From: UBA11606 sp039815945 | Lineage (GTDB): Bacteria > Actinomycetota > Acidimicrobiia > Acidimicrobiales > Aldehydirespiratoraceae | Reading direction: 5' to 3' | DNA length: 8,277 bases | Assembly (NCBI GenBank): GCA_039815945.1 | Contig: JBCBYI010000180.1 | Coordinates: 1-8,277, forward strand | Shown: one piece after another, positions 1-6,508 of the stretch | How the letters are laid out: the number at the start of each line of letters is the position of its first letter | Numbering within the stretch: position 1 is the stretch's first letter | Program-made: the position numbers and the translations under genes | The notes under the pieces: generated by a model | Told to the model about the DNA's origin: nothing | Database searches by the model: none | The model's input: only the letters and a program-made list of their open reading frames with translations

Positions 1-884
1 CCTTCACGTTCGCCGCGACCGCCAACGCCGTGACCTACTGCGGCGCGGTGCCCGTCTTCGTCGACAGCACGCCCGACACGTGGAACGTCGATCCGGCGCT
101 CGTGGCCGAGGCGATCGACGATGCCCAGCGTCGTGGAGAGCGGGTGGGCGCAGTGGTCACCGTCGATCTCTACGGGCAGTGTGCGGACCACGCCCCCATC
201 CGCGCCACCTGCGACACCCACGACATCCCGCTGATCGAGGACGCGGCCGAAGCGGTCGGCGCGACCTGGGAGGGCGCCTCGGCCGGCACCTTCGGCGACT
301 ACGGCGTGTTCTCGTTCAACGGCAACAAGCTGATGACCACCGGCGGTGGCGGCATGCTCGTCACCGACGACGCCGAACACGCCGAACGGGCCCGCTACCT
401 GTCGACCCAGGCCCGCCAGCCGGTGCTGCACTACGAACACACCGACATCGGCTTCAACTACCGGCTCAGCAATCCCCTCGCCGGCATCGGTCTCGGCCAA
501 CTGGAACGCCTGGATGACCTGCTCGCCGCTCGGGCCCACAACCGCGACGTCTATGTCGAGTCCCTCGGCGGGCTCGCCGGCGTCGGGTTCAACCCGATCG
601 ACGACCGAGGCGTGCCGAACCACTGGTTGACCGTCATGGTGCTCGGCGACGACGCGATCGCCGGGCCGGCCGAGGTCATCGCCGCGCTCGACGCGGTCGA
701 CGCCGAGGCTCGCCCGGCGTGGAAGCCGATGCACCAGCAGCCGGTCTTCGCCGATCACCGCATCGTCGGCGGCGACGTCGCCGCCGATGCCTTCGCCCGC
801 GGCGTGTGCCTGCCGTCGGGGTCGGCGCTGAGCGACGCCGACCGCGAGCGGGTCGTCGACGCTGTGCGTGGCGTGTTGTCGTGA
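1..884 (+). CDS. DegT/DnrJ/EryC1/StrS-family sugar aminotransferase, PglE-like (5' end cut by window edge)
   Basis: This PLP-dependent enzyme would transfer an amino group (usually from glutamate) to C4 of a UDP-4-keto-6-deoxy sugar in the cytoplasm. The reading frame is open from base 3 and begins TFAATANAV, a typical internal stretch of the family, so the GTG at 30 is internal and not the true start. 293 residues are visible. The family usually has about 380, so roughly 90 N-terminal residues are missing. Seen: the IEDAAEA segment, whose Asp (codon 240-242) should bind the pyridine nitrogen of PLP; SFNGNK with the Schiff-base Lys at codon 327-329; then TTGGGGML; then GFNYRLSN near 450-473. 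The NGNK-TTGGGG form fits PglE and LegC-type aminotransferases. The stop overlaps the next gene's start as GTGA (881-884). The PglE assignment rests on dehydratase and PglD-like genes elsewhere in the window; other 4-keto sugars are possible substrates. Confidence 0.9.
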   Translation, partial: FTFAATANAVTYCGAVPVFVDSTPDTWNVDPALVAEAIDDAQRRGERVGAVVTVDLYGQCADHAPIRATCDTHDIPLIEDAAEAVGATWEGASAGTFGDYGVFSFNGNKLMTTGGGGMLVTDDAEHAERARYLSTQARQPVLHYEHTDIGFNYRLSNPLAGIGLGQLERLDDLLAARAHNRDVYVESLGGLAGVGFNPIDDRGVPNHWLTVMVLGDDAIAGPAEVIAALDAVDAEARPAWKPMHQQPVFADHRIVGGDVAADAFARGVCLPSGSALSDADRERVVDAVRGVLS

Positions 885-2002
885 GCGGAGCCGACTCCGT
901 CCGTCATCTGATCAAGGGCCTCGGTCCGGGCGGCGCTGAGCGGCTCCTGTTGACCCAAGTCCGCTCAGACCCGTCACCGACTCGTCACGAGGTCGCCTAC
1001 GTCGTCCCCGAGAAGCGCCACCTCGTGCCCGAGTTCGAGGCGGCCGGCGTGCACCCGGTGTGTCTGGGCGAGGGCGTGCTGCGATGGTCGCGGGGGGTCC
1101 GGCGACTCATGGTCGACGAACCCACGCGGATCGTGCACGTCCACTCCCCCGCGGTCGCGGCCGTGACGCGGCTCGTCGTCGCGACCGTCCCCCGGTCGAT
1201 CCGACCGGTCGTCGTCGGCACCGAACACAACCGCTGGCCCCGCCACCATCGCCTCACCCGACTCGCGAACCGGCTGACCATCCGCCGGGAGGCGGCCACG
1301 ATCGCGGTCAGCGCCGACGTCGCGTCGACCGTGCGCGGCGCTCGTCCGGGTCGGCTCACGACAGTCGAGCACGGGGTCGACCTCGAGGCGGTGCGGGCCG
1401 AGGCCGATCGGGCCGGCGTCCGGGATGCCTTCGGCGTCGCCGGCAACGACGTGCTGGTCGTGTGCGTCGCGAACCTCCGCCGTGAGAAGGCGCTCGACGA
1501 ACTCGTCGAGGCGGCCCGGCTCGCTCTGGCCGAGGTACCCGAGCTGCGGTTCTTCTCGGTCGGGCAGGGTCCGTTGGCCGCCGACCTCGACCGATGGATC
1601 CGATCGGCCGGAATCGCTGATCGCTTCCATCCGCTCGGTTATCGCGACGATGCGCCGCGGATCCTGTCCGCCGCGGATGTCTTCACCCTGTCGTCGCACC
1701 ACGAAGGTTTGCCCGTCGCGGTCATGGAGGCGTTCGCGCTCGGCGTGCCGGTCGTCGCCACCGCGGCCGGTGGTGTCCCCGATGCGGTGGGCGACGCGGG
1801 CGTCATCACGCCGATCGGCGATCCGGTCGCGCTCGCGGCCGCCTATGTCGACCTCGCGCGTGATCCGGCTCGGCGAGCGGCGCTCGCCGACTCGGCGACG
1901 GCGCGGGCGACCCACTTCTCGGCGCGTCGGGCGGTCGCCGAGATCAACGAGATCTACGACGCGGTGACCAAGGCCGGCACCGACCCGAGCGCGAGGTCGT
2001 AG
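881..2002 (+). CDS. GT4-family glycosyltransferase (GT-B fold)
   Basis: A 373-residue retaining glycosyltransferase expected to add a sugar from a nucleotide donor to a lipid-linked or polymer acceptor at the inner membrane face. The N-terminal acceptor domain carries a glycine-rich loop, GLGPGGAERLL (about residues 13-23). GTEHNRW lies at 113-119 and VEHGVDL at 162-168. The donor domain has REK at 201-203 and the GT4 E-x7-E motif, with E275 and E283, followed by ALGVPVVATAAGG. The start is GTG 881, inside the GTGA overlap with the aminotransferase stop, which implies translational coupling; no Shine-Dalgarno is evident. Starts further upstream would add an arginine-rich out-of-frame copy of the preceding gene. 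The 3' end runs 49 nt into the convergent glycosyltransferase gene. Sugar specificity cannot be read from the sequence. Confidence 0.93.
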   Translation: MSGADSVRHLIKGLGPGGAERLLLTQVRSDPSPTRHEVAYVVPEKRHLVPEFEAAGVHPVCLGEGVLRWSRGVRRLMVDEPTRIVHVHSPAVAAVTRLVVATVPRSIRPVVVGTEHNRWPRHHRLTRLANRLTIRREAATIAVSADVASTVRGARPGRLTTVEHGVDLEAVRAEADRAGVRDAFGVAGNDVLVVCVANLRREKALDELVEAARLALAEVPELRFFSVGQGPLAADLDRWIRSAGIADRFHPLGYRDDAPRILSAADVFTLSSHHEGLPVAVMEAFALGVPVVATAAGGVPDAVGDAGVITPIGDPVALAAAYVDLARDPARRAALADSATARATHFSARRAVAEINEIYDAVTKAGTDPSARS

Positions 2003-3117
2003 GTCCGCAACGTCGTGGCGATCACGTCACGGTCGTCGAAGTGCTCGATCGCCCGCACCCGAGCGGCGACGCCCTGCCGGATCCGCAACGGGCGGTCGAT
2101 GACCAGCCGGCGCAACGCTGACGCGAGCGCATCCCCGTCACGGGCGGGGAACAACGCACCGGTGTCGCCGTCGGCGACGACCTGACGGCAGCCGCGGATG
2201 TCGGATGCCACGACCGGCAGTCCCATCGCGGCCGCCTCCATCGCCGAGCGGGGGAAGCCCTCCCGGTAGGAGGCCAGGGTGTAGATGTCGAACGCGGCGT
2301 AGAGGTCGACCATGTCGGTCCGTTCGCCGAGGAATCGCACGCCGTCGGCCTCGGCCGCGGCGATGGCGTCGGCGTCGACGGCACCCGCCTTGTCCGGCTC
2401 GGCCGGACCGACGACCACGAACACACAGTCTTCGTCTCGCAGGCGAGCGGCTGCGTCGAACACCTCGGCGTAGCCCTTCTCCCACACCAGCCGGCCGACC
2501 AGACCGATGACCACGGTGGAATCGGCGATGCCGAGCTCGTCGCGGATCCGGCTGCGGGCATCGCCGGCCCGGTCAGGGTCGAACCGGTCGAGGTCGATGC
2601 CGTTGCCCAGCACCGTGAGGCGCTCGTGGGGAACGCCGAGTCGGCGCAACACGGGGAGATCCTCGGGGTTCTGGAGCAACTCGGCATCGCTGCACGCCGC
2701 AGCCACGCGTTCGAGGCCGTAGACGACCGCCCGCTTGGTGAGGCGATCCTCCGGGAGGGCGTAGAGCCCGTGCACGGTGTTGACGATCACGGGAACGCCG
2801 GCCGCTCGCGCCGCCAGCCGCCCGAACACGCCCGGCTTCGGGTTGTGGGTGTGCACGATCGTCGGCCGCAGCGACCGGAAGGCCCGGTAGAGCTCGACCA
2901 TCGCCCGTGCGTCGCGACCCGGTGCCATCGACCGGGTCAGCGACTCGATCGCGTGGTGACGGATGCCGCTCGCTTCGAGCGATGCAACGTGAGGACCAGG
3001 CGCCGACATGGCGACCACGTCGTAGCCGGCCTCCGCGAACGCCTCGAGTTGGGGACGCAGGAGCCAGTCGAGGCTCATGTCGGTGGTCGTCAGGTGGACC
3101 AGGACGGGACGGCTCAC
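1954..3117 (-). CDS. GT4-family glycosyltransferase, PglA-like
   Basis: A 387-residue GT-B glycosyltransferase, second gene of a minus-strand pair with the deacetylase. Seen: HTHNPKPGVFGRLAARAAGVP beginning near residue 89, then NTVHGLY; the NPKPG-type loop is characteristic of GT4 enzymes that extend undecaprenyl-linked sugars, including Campylobacter PglA. GNGIDLDRF lies at 171-179. GRLVWEKG has donor-phosphate residues R209 and K214. The E-x7-E motif has E286 and E294, followed by AMGLPVVASD. GTG 3117 is taken as start because it overlaps the upstream stop as GTGA (3114-3117) and has AGGGG at 3125-3129 with a 7-nt spacer. The stop (1954-1956) lies inside the opposing glycosyltransferase gene. 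A role in adding a HexNAc to a PglC-primed lipid is inference from the motif and neighbours. Confidence 0.93.
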   Translation of the reverse strand: MSRPVLVHLTTTDMSLDWLLRPQLEAFAEAGYDVVAMSAPGPHVASLEASGIRHHAIESLTRSMAPGRDARAMVELYRAFRSLRPTIVHTHNPKPGVFGRLAARAAGVPVIVNTVHGLYALPEDRLTKRAVVYGLERVAAACSDAELLQNPEDLPVLRRLGVPHERLTVLGNGIDLDRFDPDRAGDARSRIRDELGIADSTVVIGLVGRLVWEKGYAEVFDAAARLRDEDCVFVVVGPAEPDKAGAVDADAIAAAEADGVRFLGERTDMVDLYAAFDIYTLASYREGFPRSAMEAAAMGLPVVASDIRGCRQVVADGDTGALFPARDGDALASALRRLVIDRPLRIRQGVAARVRAIEHFDDRDVIATTLRTYDLALGSVPALVTAS

Positions 3118-3920
3118 GACGTCGCCCCTGCGTAGCGCCGGCGGTTGACGAGCCGGCGGAGATCGTCTTCGAAGTGCATGCCGCCGGCGACCTTGCGCCG
3201 GAACCAGTGGGACCCGTCGGTCGTCTGGACCGGGCTGCGGCTGAGGCGATGCACGTCGGCCCCGACCGGGTTCGGACGGGTGCCGGCGAGGGCGGCCGAC
3301 CGGAATCGGGCCCGCACCAGCGGTTCGACCGCGTCGCTCGCGGCAAGGGCCTTCGGGTAGGCGAAGTGGTCGGCGGTGCAGCCGAGCCGCTGCTCGATGA
3401 GGCCGATCGACCGATCGAGGTCCTCAGCGGCCTCGTCCGGCTCGAGTCGGTCGAGCAGCACGTGGGCGTGGGTGTGGCTCCCGACCGTGACGAGGCCGGT
3501 GCTGCGGGCATCGTCGAGCCCCTGCCACGACACCACCCGGCCGTGGTCGGGGAAGTCGACCCGATGCTCGACATGGTGGGTGGCGACGTAGAGCGTGGCC
3601 GGCACACCGTGGCGCACGAGGACGGGAAGGGCATCGTCGACGAAGTCGGCGGTGCCGTCATCGAAGGTCACGACGACCGAACCGGTGAGATCCTCACCCG
3701 CCCGCAACCCGGCGACGGCGTCGTCGATCGACAGCACCGTGGTCGTCGCGGCGAGTTCCGCCATCTGGTCGTCGAACACGGCGGCCGGCAGATCGACTCG
3801 CACGGGGGTGTGTCCCCCGACCCGGTGGTAGATCAACACGACGAGGCCCGACGCGGCGGGGCGCACGACGTCGACCGCACCGGCGGCGACCTTGACGATG
3901 TCGGAGGAGACAGAACGCAT
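3114..3920 (-). CDS. Polysaccharide deacetylase (NodB/CE4 family)
   Basis: A 268-residue CE4-type enzyme that would hydrolyse N- or O-acetyl groups from a polysaccharide. Seen: VLIYHRVGG near 28-36; the NodB motif TFDDG at 85-89, with D87 as probable catalytic base and D88 as metal ligand; SHTHAH at 148-153 supplying metal-binding H149 and H153; and FAYPKA near 186. Segments such as VFDDQMAEL and SWQGLDD fit the family. The N-terminus has no clear signal peptide, so it may act in the cytoplasm or be membrane-associated. The start is ATG 3920; the frame stays open further upstream only by running antisense through the divergent GNAT gene. Only a weak GGGA (3926-3929) precedes it. The stop overlaps the next gene's GTG. 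In a locus otherwise devoted to adding acetyl groups, its substrate may be a HexNAc in the finished glycan, but this is inference. Confidence 0.92.
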   Translation of the reverse strand: MRSVSSDIVKVAAGAVDVVRPAASGLVVLIYHRVGGHTPVRVDLPAAVFDDQMAELAATTTVLSIDDAVAGLRAGEDLTGSVVVTFDDGTADFVDDALPVLVRHGVPATLYVATHHVEHRVDFPDHGRVVSWQGLDDARSTGLVTVGSHTHAHVLLDRLEPDEAAEDLDRSIGLIEQRLGCTADHFAYPKALAASDAVEPLVRARFRSAALAGTRPNPVGADVHRLSRSPVQTTDGSHWFRRKVAGGMHFEDDLRRLVNRRRYAGATS

Positions 3921-3978
3921 CGGGGTCCCATCGGCACGGACCGCACCGCCATGAGCCGAACGACCTAGGGTCGAGACC
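3921..3978. promoter_or_regulatory. Divergent intergenic spacer between deacetylase and GNAT genes
   Basis: This 58-nt gap separates the starts of two divergently transcribed genes, so it must hold or closely adjoin promoters for both blocks unless transcription enters from elsewhere. It contains the near-symmetrical GACCTAGGGTC at 3962-3972, which embeds CCTAGG. The plus-strand side has a good -10 candidate; on the minus strand no equally clear -10 or -35 is seen. Confidence 0.45.
3966..3971 (+). promoter_or_regulatory. Candidate -10 element (TAGGGT) for a leaderless GNAT transcript
   Basis: TAGGGT matches the actinobacterial TAnnnT -10 consensus and ends exactly 7 nt before the GTG start at 3979. 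That is the spacing expected when transcription begins on the start codon. No Shine-Dalgarno sequence precedes this GTG, which fits a leaderless mRNA. No convincing -35 hexamer is visible. Confidence 0.4.
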
Positions 3979-4911
3979 GTGACCGACGAGGTGAGCGTGC
4001 GACCCGCGACCGACGACGACGTCGCCGCGATCATCGACGTCGCCGGACGAGCGCTCGGCTGGGACCCGGCCGATCCGAACGAGGCCTTCTTCCGCTGGAA
4101 GCACTTCGACAACCCGGCCGGGCGATCGCCGATGTGGGTCGCAGAGTCGGGCGGCGACCTCGCCGGGTTCCGCTCGATGATGCGCTGGACGTATCGCCAC
4201 GGGGAGACACGCGTGCGGGCGGTGCGCGCCGTCGACACGGCCACCGACCCCGCCCATCAACGCAAAGGGATCTTCCGCCTGTTGACCGAGGCGGCGGTCG
4301 CCGAACTCGTCGAGGACGGCACCGACTTCGTGTTCAACACGCCCAACGACAAGAGCCGACCCGGCTATCTCCGCATGGGCTGGGTCGACGCCGGGCGGCT
4401 CCCGGCCGCGTTCGCGCCCGCAGGCGTGGGGTCGCTGTTGCGGCTCGCCCGGGCCCGCACCGCGGCGCACAAGTGGAGCCTGCCGCTCGACGCCGGCGAT
4501 CCGATCGACCGGGTCGCCGCCGATCTCGGCCGCCCCGCCGACACGATCGTGACCGACCGCACGCCCGAGCATCTCCGGTGGCGTTACGGCTTCGAGCCGC
4601 TCCATTACCGGGCGATCCAGACCGACGAGGCGATCGCGGTGATCCGCCTGCGTCGGCGAGGGCCGGCGACCGAAGCCGTGGTCGCCGAGGTGGCGTCGCC
4701 GTCGGTCGCCGCGACCCGACGCCTGTTCCGCTCGATCCGTCGCCTCGACGGGGTCGACCATCTGCTCACCCTCGCGGCCCCGCCGCACCCCGCGCCCCGC
4801 CTGCCGACCATCCCCGGACTCGGACCCCACCTCACGTTGCGCGACCTCGCTCGCCCCGCGCCCGACGCCGCCGCCTTCCGTTTCAGCCTGGGCGACATCG
4901 AACTGTTCTGA
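3979..4911 (+). CDS. GNAT-family N-acyltransferase
   Basis: A 310-residue protein with a GNAT acyl-CoA-binding domain in the N-terminal half. Seen: VSVRPATDDD and AAIIDVAGRALGW at the start; an aromatic FFRWKHFDNP segment (38-46); VRAVDTATDPAHQRKGIFRLL, whose QRKGIF (94-99) corresponds to the Q/RxxGxG/A pyrophosphate loop of motif A with Phe at the final small-residue position; and FNTPNDKSRPGYLRMGW (119-135). The C-terminal half (about 150-310) has no motif I recognise and may form a second GNAT-like or acceptor domain. Similar proteins occur in actinobacterial polysaccharide clusters, where they may acylate an amino sugar. It begins block 3, divergent from the deacetylase and 68 nt ahead of the epimerase. 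The exact acceptor is unknown. GTG 3979 is chosen because it gives the full domain and sits 7 nt after a TAnnnT element. Confidence 0.85.
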   Translation: MTDEVSVRPATDDDVAAIIDVAGRALGWDPADPNEAFFRWKHFDNPAGRSPMWVAESGGDLAGFRSMMRWTYRHGETRVRAVRAVDTATDPAHQRKGIFRLLTEAAVAELVEDGTDFVFNTPNDKSRPGYLRMGWVDAGRLPAAFAPAGVGSLLRLARARTAAHKWSLPLDAGDPIDRVAADLGRPADTIVTDRTPEHLRWRYGFEPLHYRAIQTDEAIAVIRLRRRGPATEAVVAEVASPSVAATRRLFRSIRRLDGVDHLLTLAAPPHPAPRLPTIPGLGPHLTLRDLARPAPDAAAFRFSLGDIELF

Positions 4912-4923
4912 GGGCCGCCCGGA

Positions 4924-4937
4924 TCGCTCATGAGCGA
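4924..4937. repeat. 14-bp perfect palindrome between GNAT and epimerase genes
   Basis: TCGCTCATGAGCGA reads identically on both strands, with seven bases in each half and no spacer. It begins 12 nt after the GNAT stop. It is not followed by a T-run, so it is not an intrinsic terminator. It could be a dimeric regulator's operator or a weak hairpin; chance occurrence is also possible. Confidence 0.5.
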
Positions 4938-4970
4938 CCCAACGCCGCCGATGGACCACCACTGAGTCTT

Positions 4971-4975
4971 GGAGG
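4971..4975 (+). promoter_or_regulatory. Strong Shine-Dalgarno (GGAGG) that fixes the epimerase start
   Basis: GGAGG lies four bases upstream of ATG 4980. It is the best ribosome binding site in the window and confirms that ATG as the start, in preference to the long in-frame extension upstream. Most other genes here depend on stop/start overlaps, so this may mark an independently translated or transcribed unit. Confidence 0.75.
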
Positions 4976-4979
4976 ACCC

Positions 4980-5906
4980 ATGCACGTTCTGGTCACCGGC
5001 GGCGCCGGCTTCATCGGCGCAAACCTGTGCCGGGCGATGGAAGCGGCCGGCCACGTCGCCACCGCCTACGACGATCTGTCGACCGGAGATCCGCGCAACC
5101 TCGACGGCACGAACGCCTGGCTGATCGAGGCGTCGATCCTCGACGAGAAGGCGATGATCGAGGCCGCCGGCCCGACCGACGCGATCGTGCACCTCGCGGC
5201 CCGGCCGTCGGTTCCGCGGTCGATCAAGGACCCGGTCGCGTCCCATCTCGCCAACGCGACCGGCACCGTGAACGTGTTGGAGGCGGCTCGCACCGACGGT
5301 TCGCGCCAGGTCGTGACGGCGGGCTCGTCGTCGGTCTACGGCGCCAACCCGATCCTGCCCAAGCACGTCGATCTGGCCACCCGCCCGGTGAGTCCCTACG
5401 CCGCCTCGAAGCTGGCAGCCGAGGCCTACACCCTCGCCTATGGCCACTCGTTCGGTCTGCCGACGCTGTCGTTCCGGTTCTTCAACGTCTTCGGACCGCT
5501 CCAGGCCGCCGGCCACGCCTACGCCGCCGTCATCCCCGCCTTCGTCGACGCCGCCTTGCGCGGCCGGCCCCTGCCGGTCCACGGGGACGGCACCCAGAGC
5601 CGCGACTTCACCTATGTCGACACCGTCACCTCGGTGATCGTCGACGCCGTCGAGCGTCAGGTCACGAGCGACGACCCGGTCAACCTCGCGTTCGGATCCC
5701 GCACCGATCTGCTGTCGGTCATCGAGTTGATGCGAGGGCTGATGGGCATCGACATCGACGTGGAGTTCCAGCCCACCCGGGCCGGCGACGTCCCGCACTC
5801 CCAGGCCGACGACAGCCAGATCCGCGAGCTGTTCCCGTCGATCACCCCGACCTCGCTCGACATCGGCCTCAAGCAGACGATCGACTGGATGCGGACCGTC
5901 GTCTGA
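4980..5906 (+). CDS. NAD-dependent NDP-sugar epimerase (extended SDR, GalE/Gne/WbpP type)
   Basis: A 308-residue extended short-chain dehydrogenase, probably a C4 epimerase of UDP-glucose or UDP-GlcNAc in the cytoplasm. Seen: Rossmann NAD motif TGGAGFIG (6-13, GxxGxxG); an acidic YDDLSTG at 30-36 placed to bind the adenosine ribose; HLAARPSVPRS (71-81); catalytic SSSVYG (116-121) and YxxxK with Y140 and K144; RFFNVFGP (166-173); and HGDGTQSRDFTYV (201-213), the conserved substrate-domain block. Length and motifs are complete. The start is set by a GGAGG ribosome binding site. Its stop overlaps the phosphoglycosyl transferase start as TGATG. In context it may make UDP-GalNAc or UDP-Gal for the GT4 enzymes, as Gne does in the Campylobacter pgl locus. 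The family also includes 4,6-dehydratases and decarboxylases, so the exact reaction is not certain. Confidence 0.93.
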   Translation: MHVLVTGGAGFIGANLCRAMEAAGHVATAYDDLSTGDPRNLDGTNAWLIEASILDEKAMIEAAGPTDAIVHLAARPSVPRSIKDPVASHLANATGTVNVLEAARTDGSRQVVTAGSSSVYGANPILPKHVDLATRPVSPYAASKLAAEAYTLAYGHSFGLPTLSFRFFNVFGPLQAAGHAYAAVIPAFVDAALRGRPLPVHGDGTQSRDFTYVDTVTSVIVDAVERQVTSDDPVNLAFGSRTDLLSVIELMRGLMGIDIDVEFQPTRAGDVPHSQADDSQIRELFPSITPTSLDIGLKQTIDWMRTVV

Positions 5907-6508
5907 TGCGCTCGGGCCCCTACCGCGGCAAGCGGATCGTCGATCTGGCGATCCTCGTGCTGGTGGCCGTTCCTGCGCTCGCGCTCGGGGCCGTCGCGGC
6001 GCTCGCCGTCCGGGCGACCTCGCCCGGCCCGGTGCTGTTCCGCCAAGAACGCGTCGGCCGTGACGGGGTGCCGTTCGAGGTGCTGAAGTTCCGCACGATG
6101 ACCGTCGGCGACAACCCGATCGTCCCCGACGACGATGTCATCACGAGCGCCGGCCGGGTGCTGCGTCGTCTCTCGCTCGACGAGTTGCCGCAGTTGGTCA
6201 ACGTCGCCCGCGGCGAGATGAGCGTCGTCGGCCCCCGCCCGACCCTCGCCTACCAGGTTGAGCGGTGGACCGACCGTCAACAGGGCCGCCTCGCTGTGCG
6301 GCCGGGCCTCACCGGTCTGGCCCAGGTCAACGGCCGCAACGATCTCTCCTGGCCCGAACGCATCGAGTTCGACCTCACGTACGTCGAGACCCAGTCGGTG
6401 CGGACCGACCTGGCGATCCTGGCTCGCACCGCCACCGCGATGGTCAGTGGCGACGGCACGGGCGCGACCGCGGCCGACGATCCGCTGGCGGCCGTCGAGG
6501 GACCATGA
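5906..6508 (+). CDS. Small monotopic phosphoglycosyl transferase (PglC-like bacterial sugar transferase)
   Basis: A 200-residue initiating enzyme that would transfer a sugar-1-phosphate from a UDP-sugar to undecaprenyl phosphate on the cytoplasmic membrane face. The size matches single-domain PglC, not the longer WbaP/WcaJ forms with N-terminal membrane domains. Seen: KRIVDLAI followed by a hydrophobic segment (about 11-36) with P23, the probable break of the re-entrant helix; SPGPVLFRQERVG (39-51); FEVLKFRTM (57-65); LSLDELPQL (89-97) with the catalytic Asp-Glu pair D92-E93; MSVVGPRP (105-112); and RPGLTGLAQVNGRN (132-145). Its ATG overlaps the epimerase stop (TGATG) and its stop overlaps the acetyltransferase ATG, so three genes are translationally coupled. 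Pairing with a PglD-like gene suggests a bacillosamine-type sugar as substrate. Confidence 0.94.
   Translation: MRSGPYRGKRIVDLAILVLVAVPALALGAVAALAVRATSPGPVLFRQERVGRDGVPFEVLKFRTMTVGDNPIVPDDDVITSAGRVLRRLSLDELPQLVNVARGEMSVVGPRPTLAYQVERWTDRQQGRLAVRPGLTGLAQVNGRNDLSWPERIEFDLTYVETQSVRTDLAILARTATAMVSGDGTGATAADDPLAAVEGP

Noticed and set aside
719..880. In-frame N-terminal extension of the first glycosyltransferase from ATG 719
   Set aside because: It overlaps the aminotransferase in another frame and encodes an arginine-rich stretch with no family similarity. The GTG at 881, in the GTGA overlap, gives a normal GT4 N-terminus.
974..1915. Long minus-strand open frame antisense to the first glycosyltransferase
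   Set aside because: The product is Arg/Asp/Gly-rich with no motifs; such frames are common opposite GC-rich genes, and the sense frame has clear GT4 motifs.
3921..4244. Upstream extension of the deacetylase reading frame on the minus strand
   Set aside because: It runs antisense through the start of the GNAT gene with low-complexity Ser/Ala/Arg composition. The conserved part begins after ATG 3920.
4924..4937. Palindrome as an intrinsic terminator
   Set aside because: There is no following T-run and the stem is short with no loop spacer, so terminator function is unlikely.
3694..4962. 422-codon minus-strand open frame opposite the GNAT gene
   Set aside because: Low-complexity composition with no recognisable domain. 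It covers the GNAT gene antisense and part of the deacetylase out of frame.
4930..4965. 11-codon micro-ORF ahead of the epimerase
   Set aside because: It has an ATG and a stop, but no clear ribosome binding site and no way to judge conservation, so it is not listed as a gene; it is mentioned only with the palindrome finding.
4134..4979. Upstream extension of the epimerase frame, giving an apparent 590-residue protein
   Set aside because: The extension is an out-of-frame shadow of the GNAT gene, rich in Arg, Pro and Gly. The Rossmann motif begins immediately after ATG 4980, which has a GGAGG site.
4605..5798. 397-codon minus-strand open frame opposite the epimerase
   Set aside because: No motifs and biased Gly/Arg/Asp/Val content; the sense strand encodes a complete SDR epimerase.
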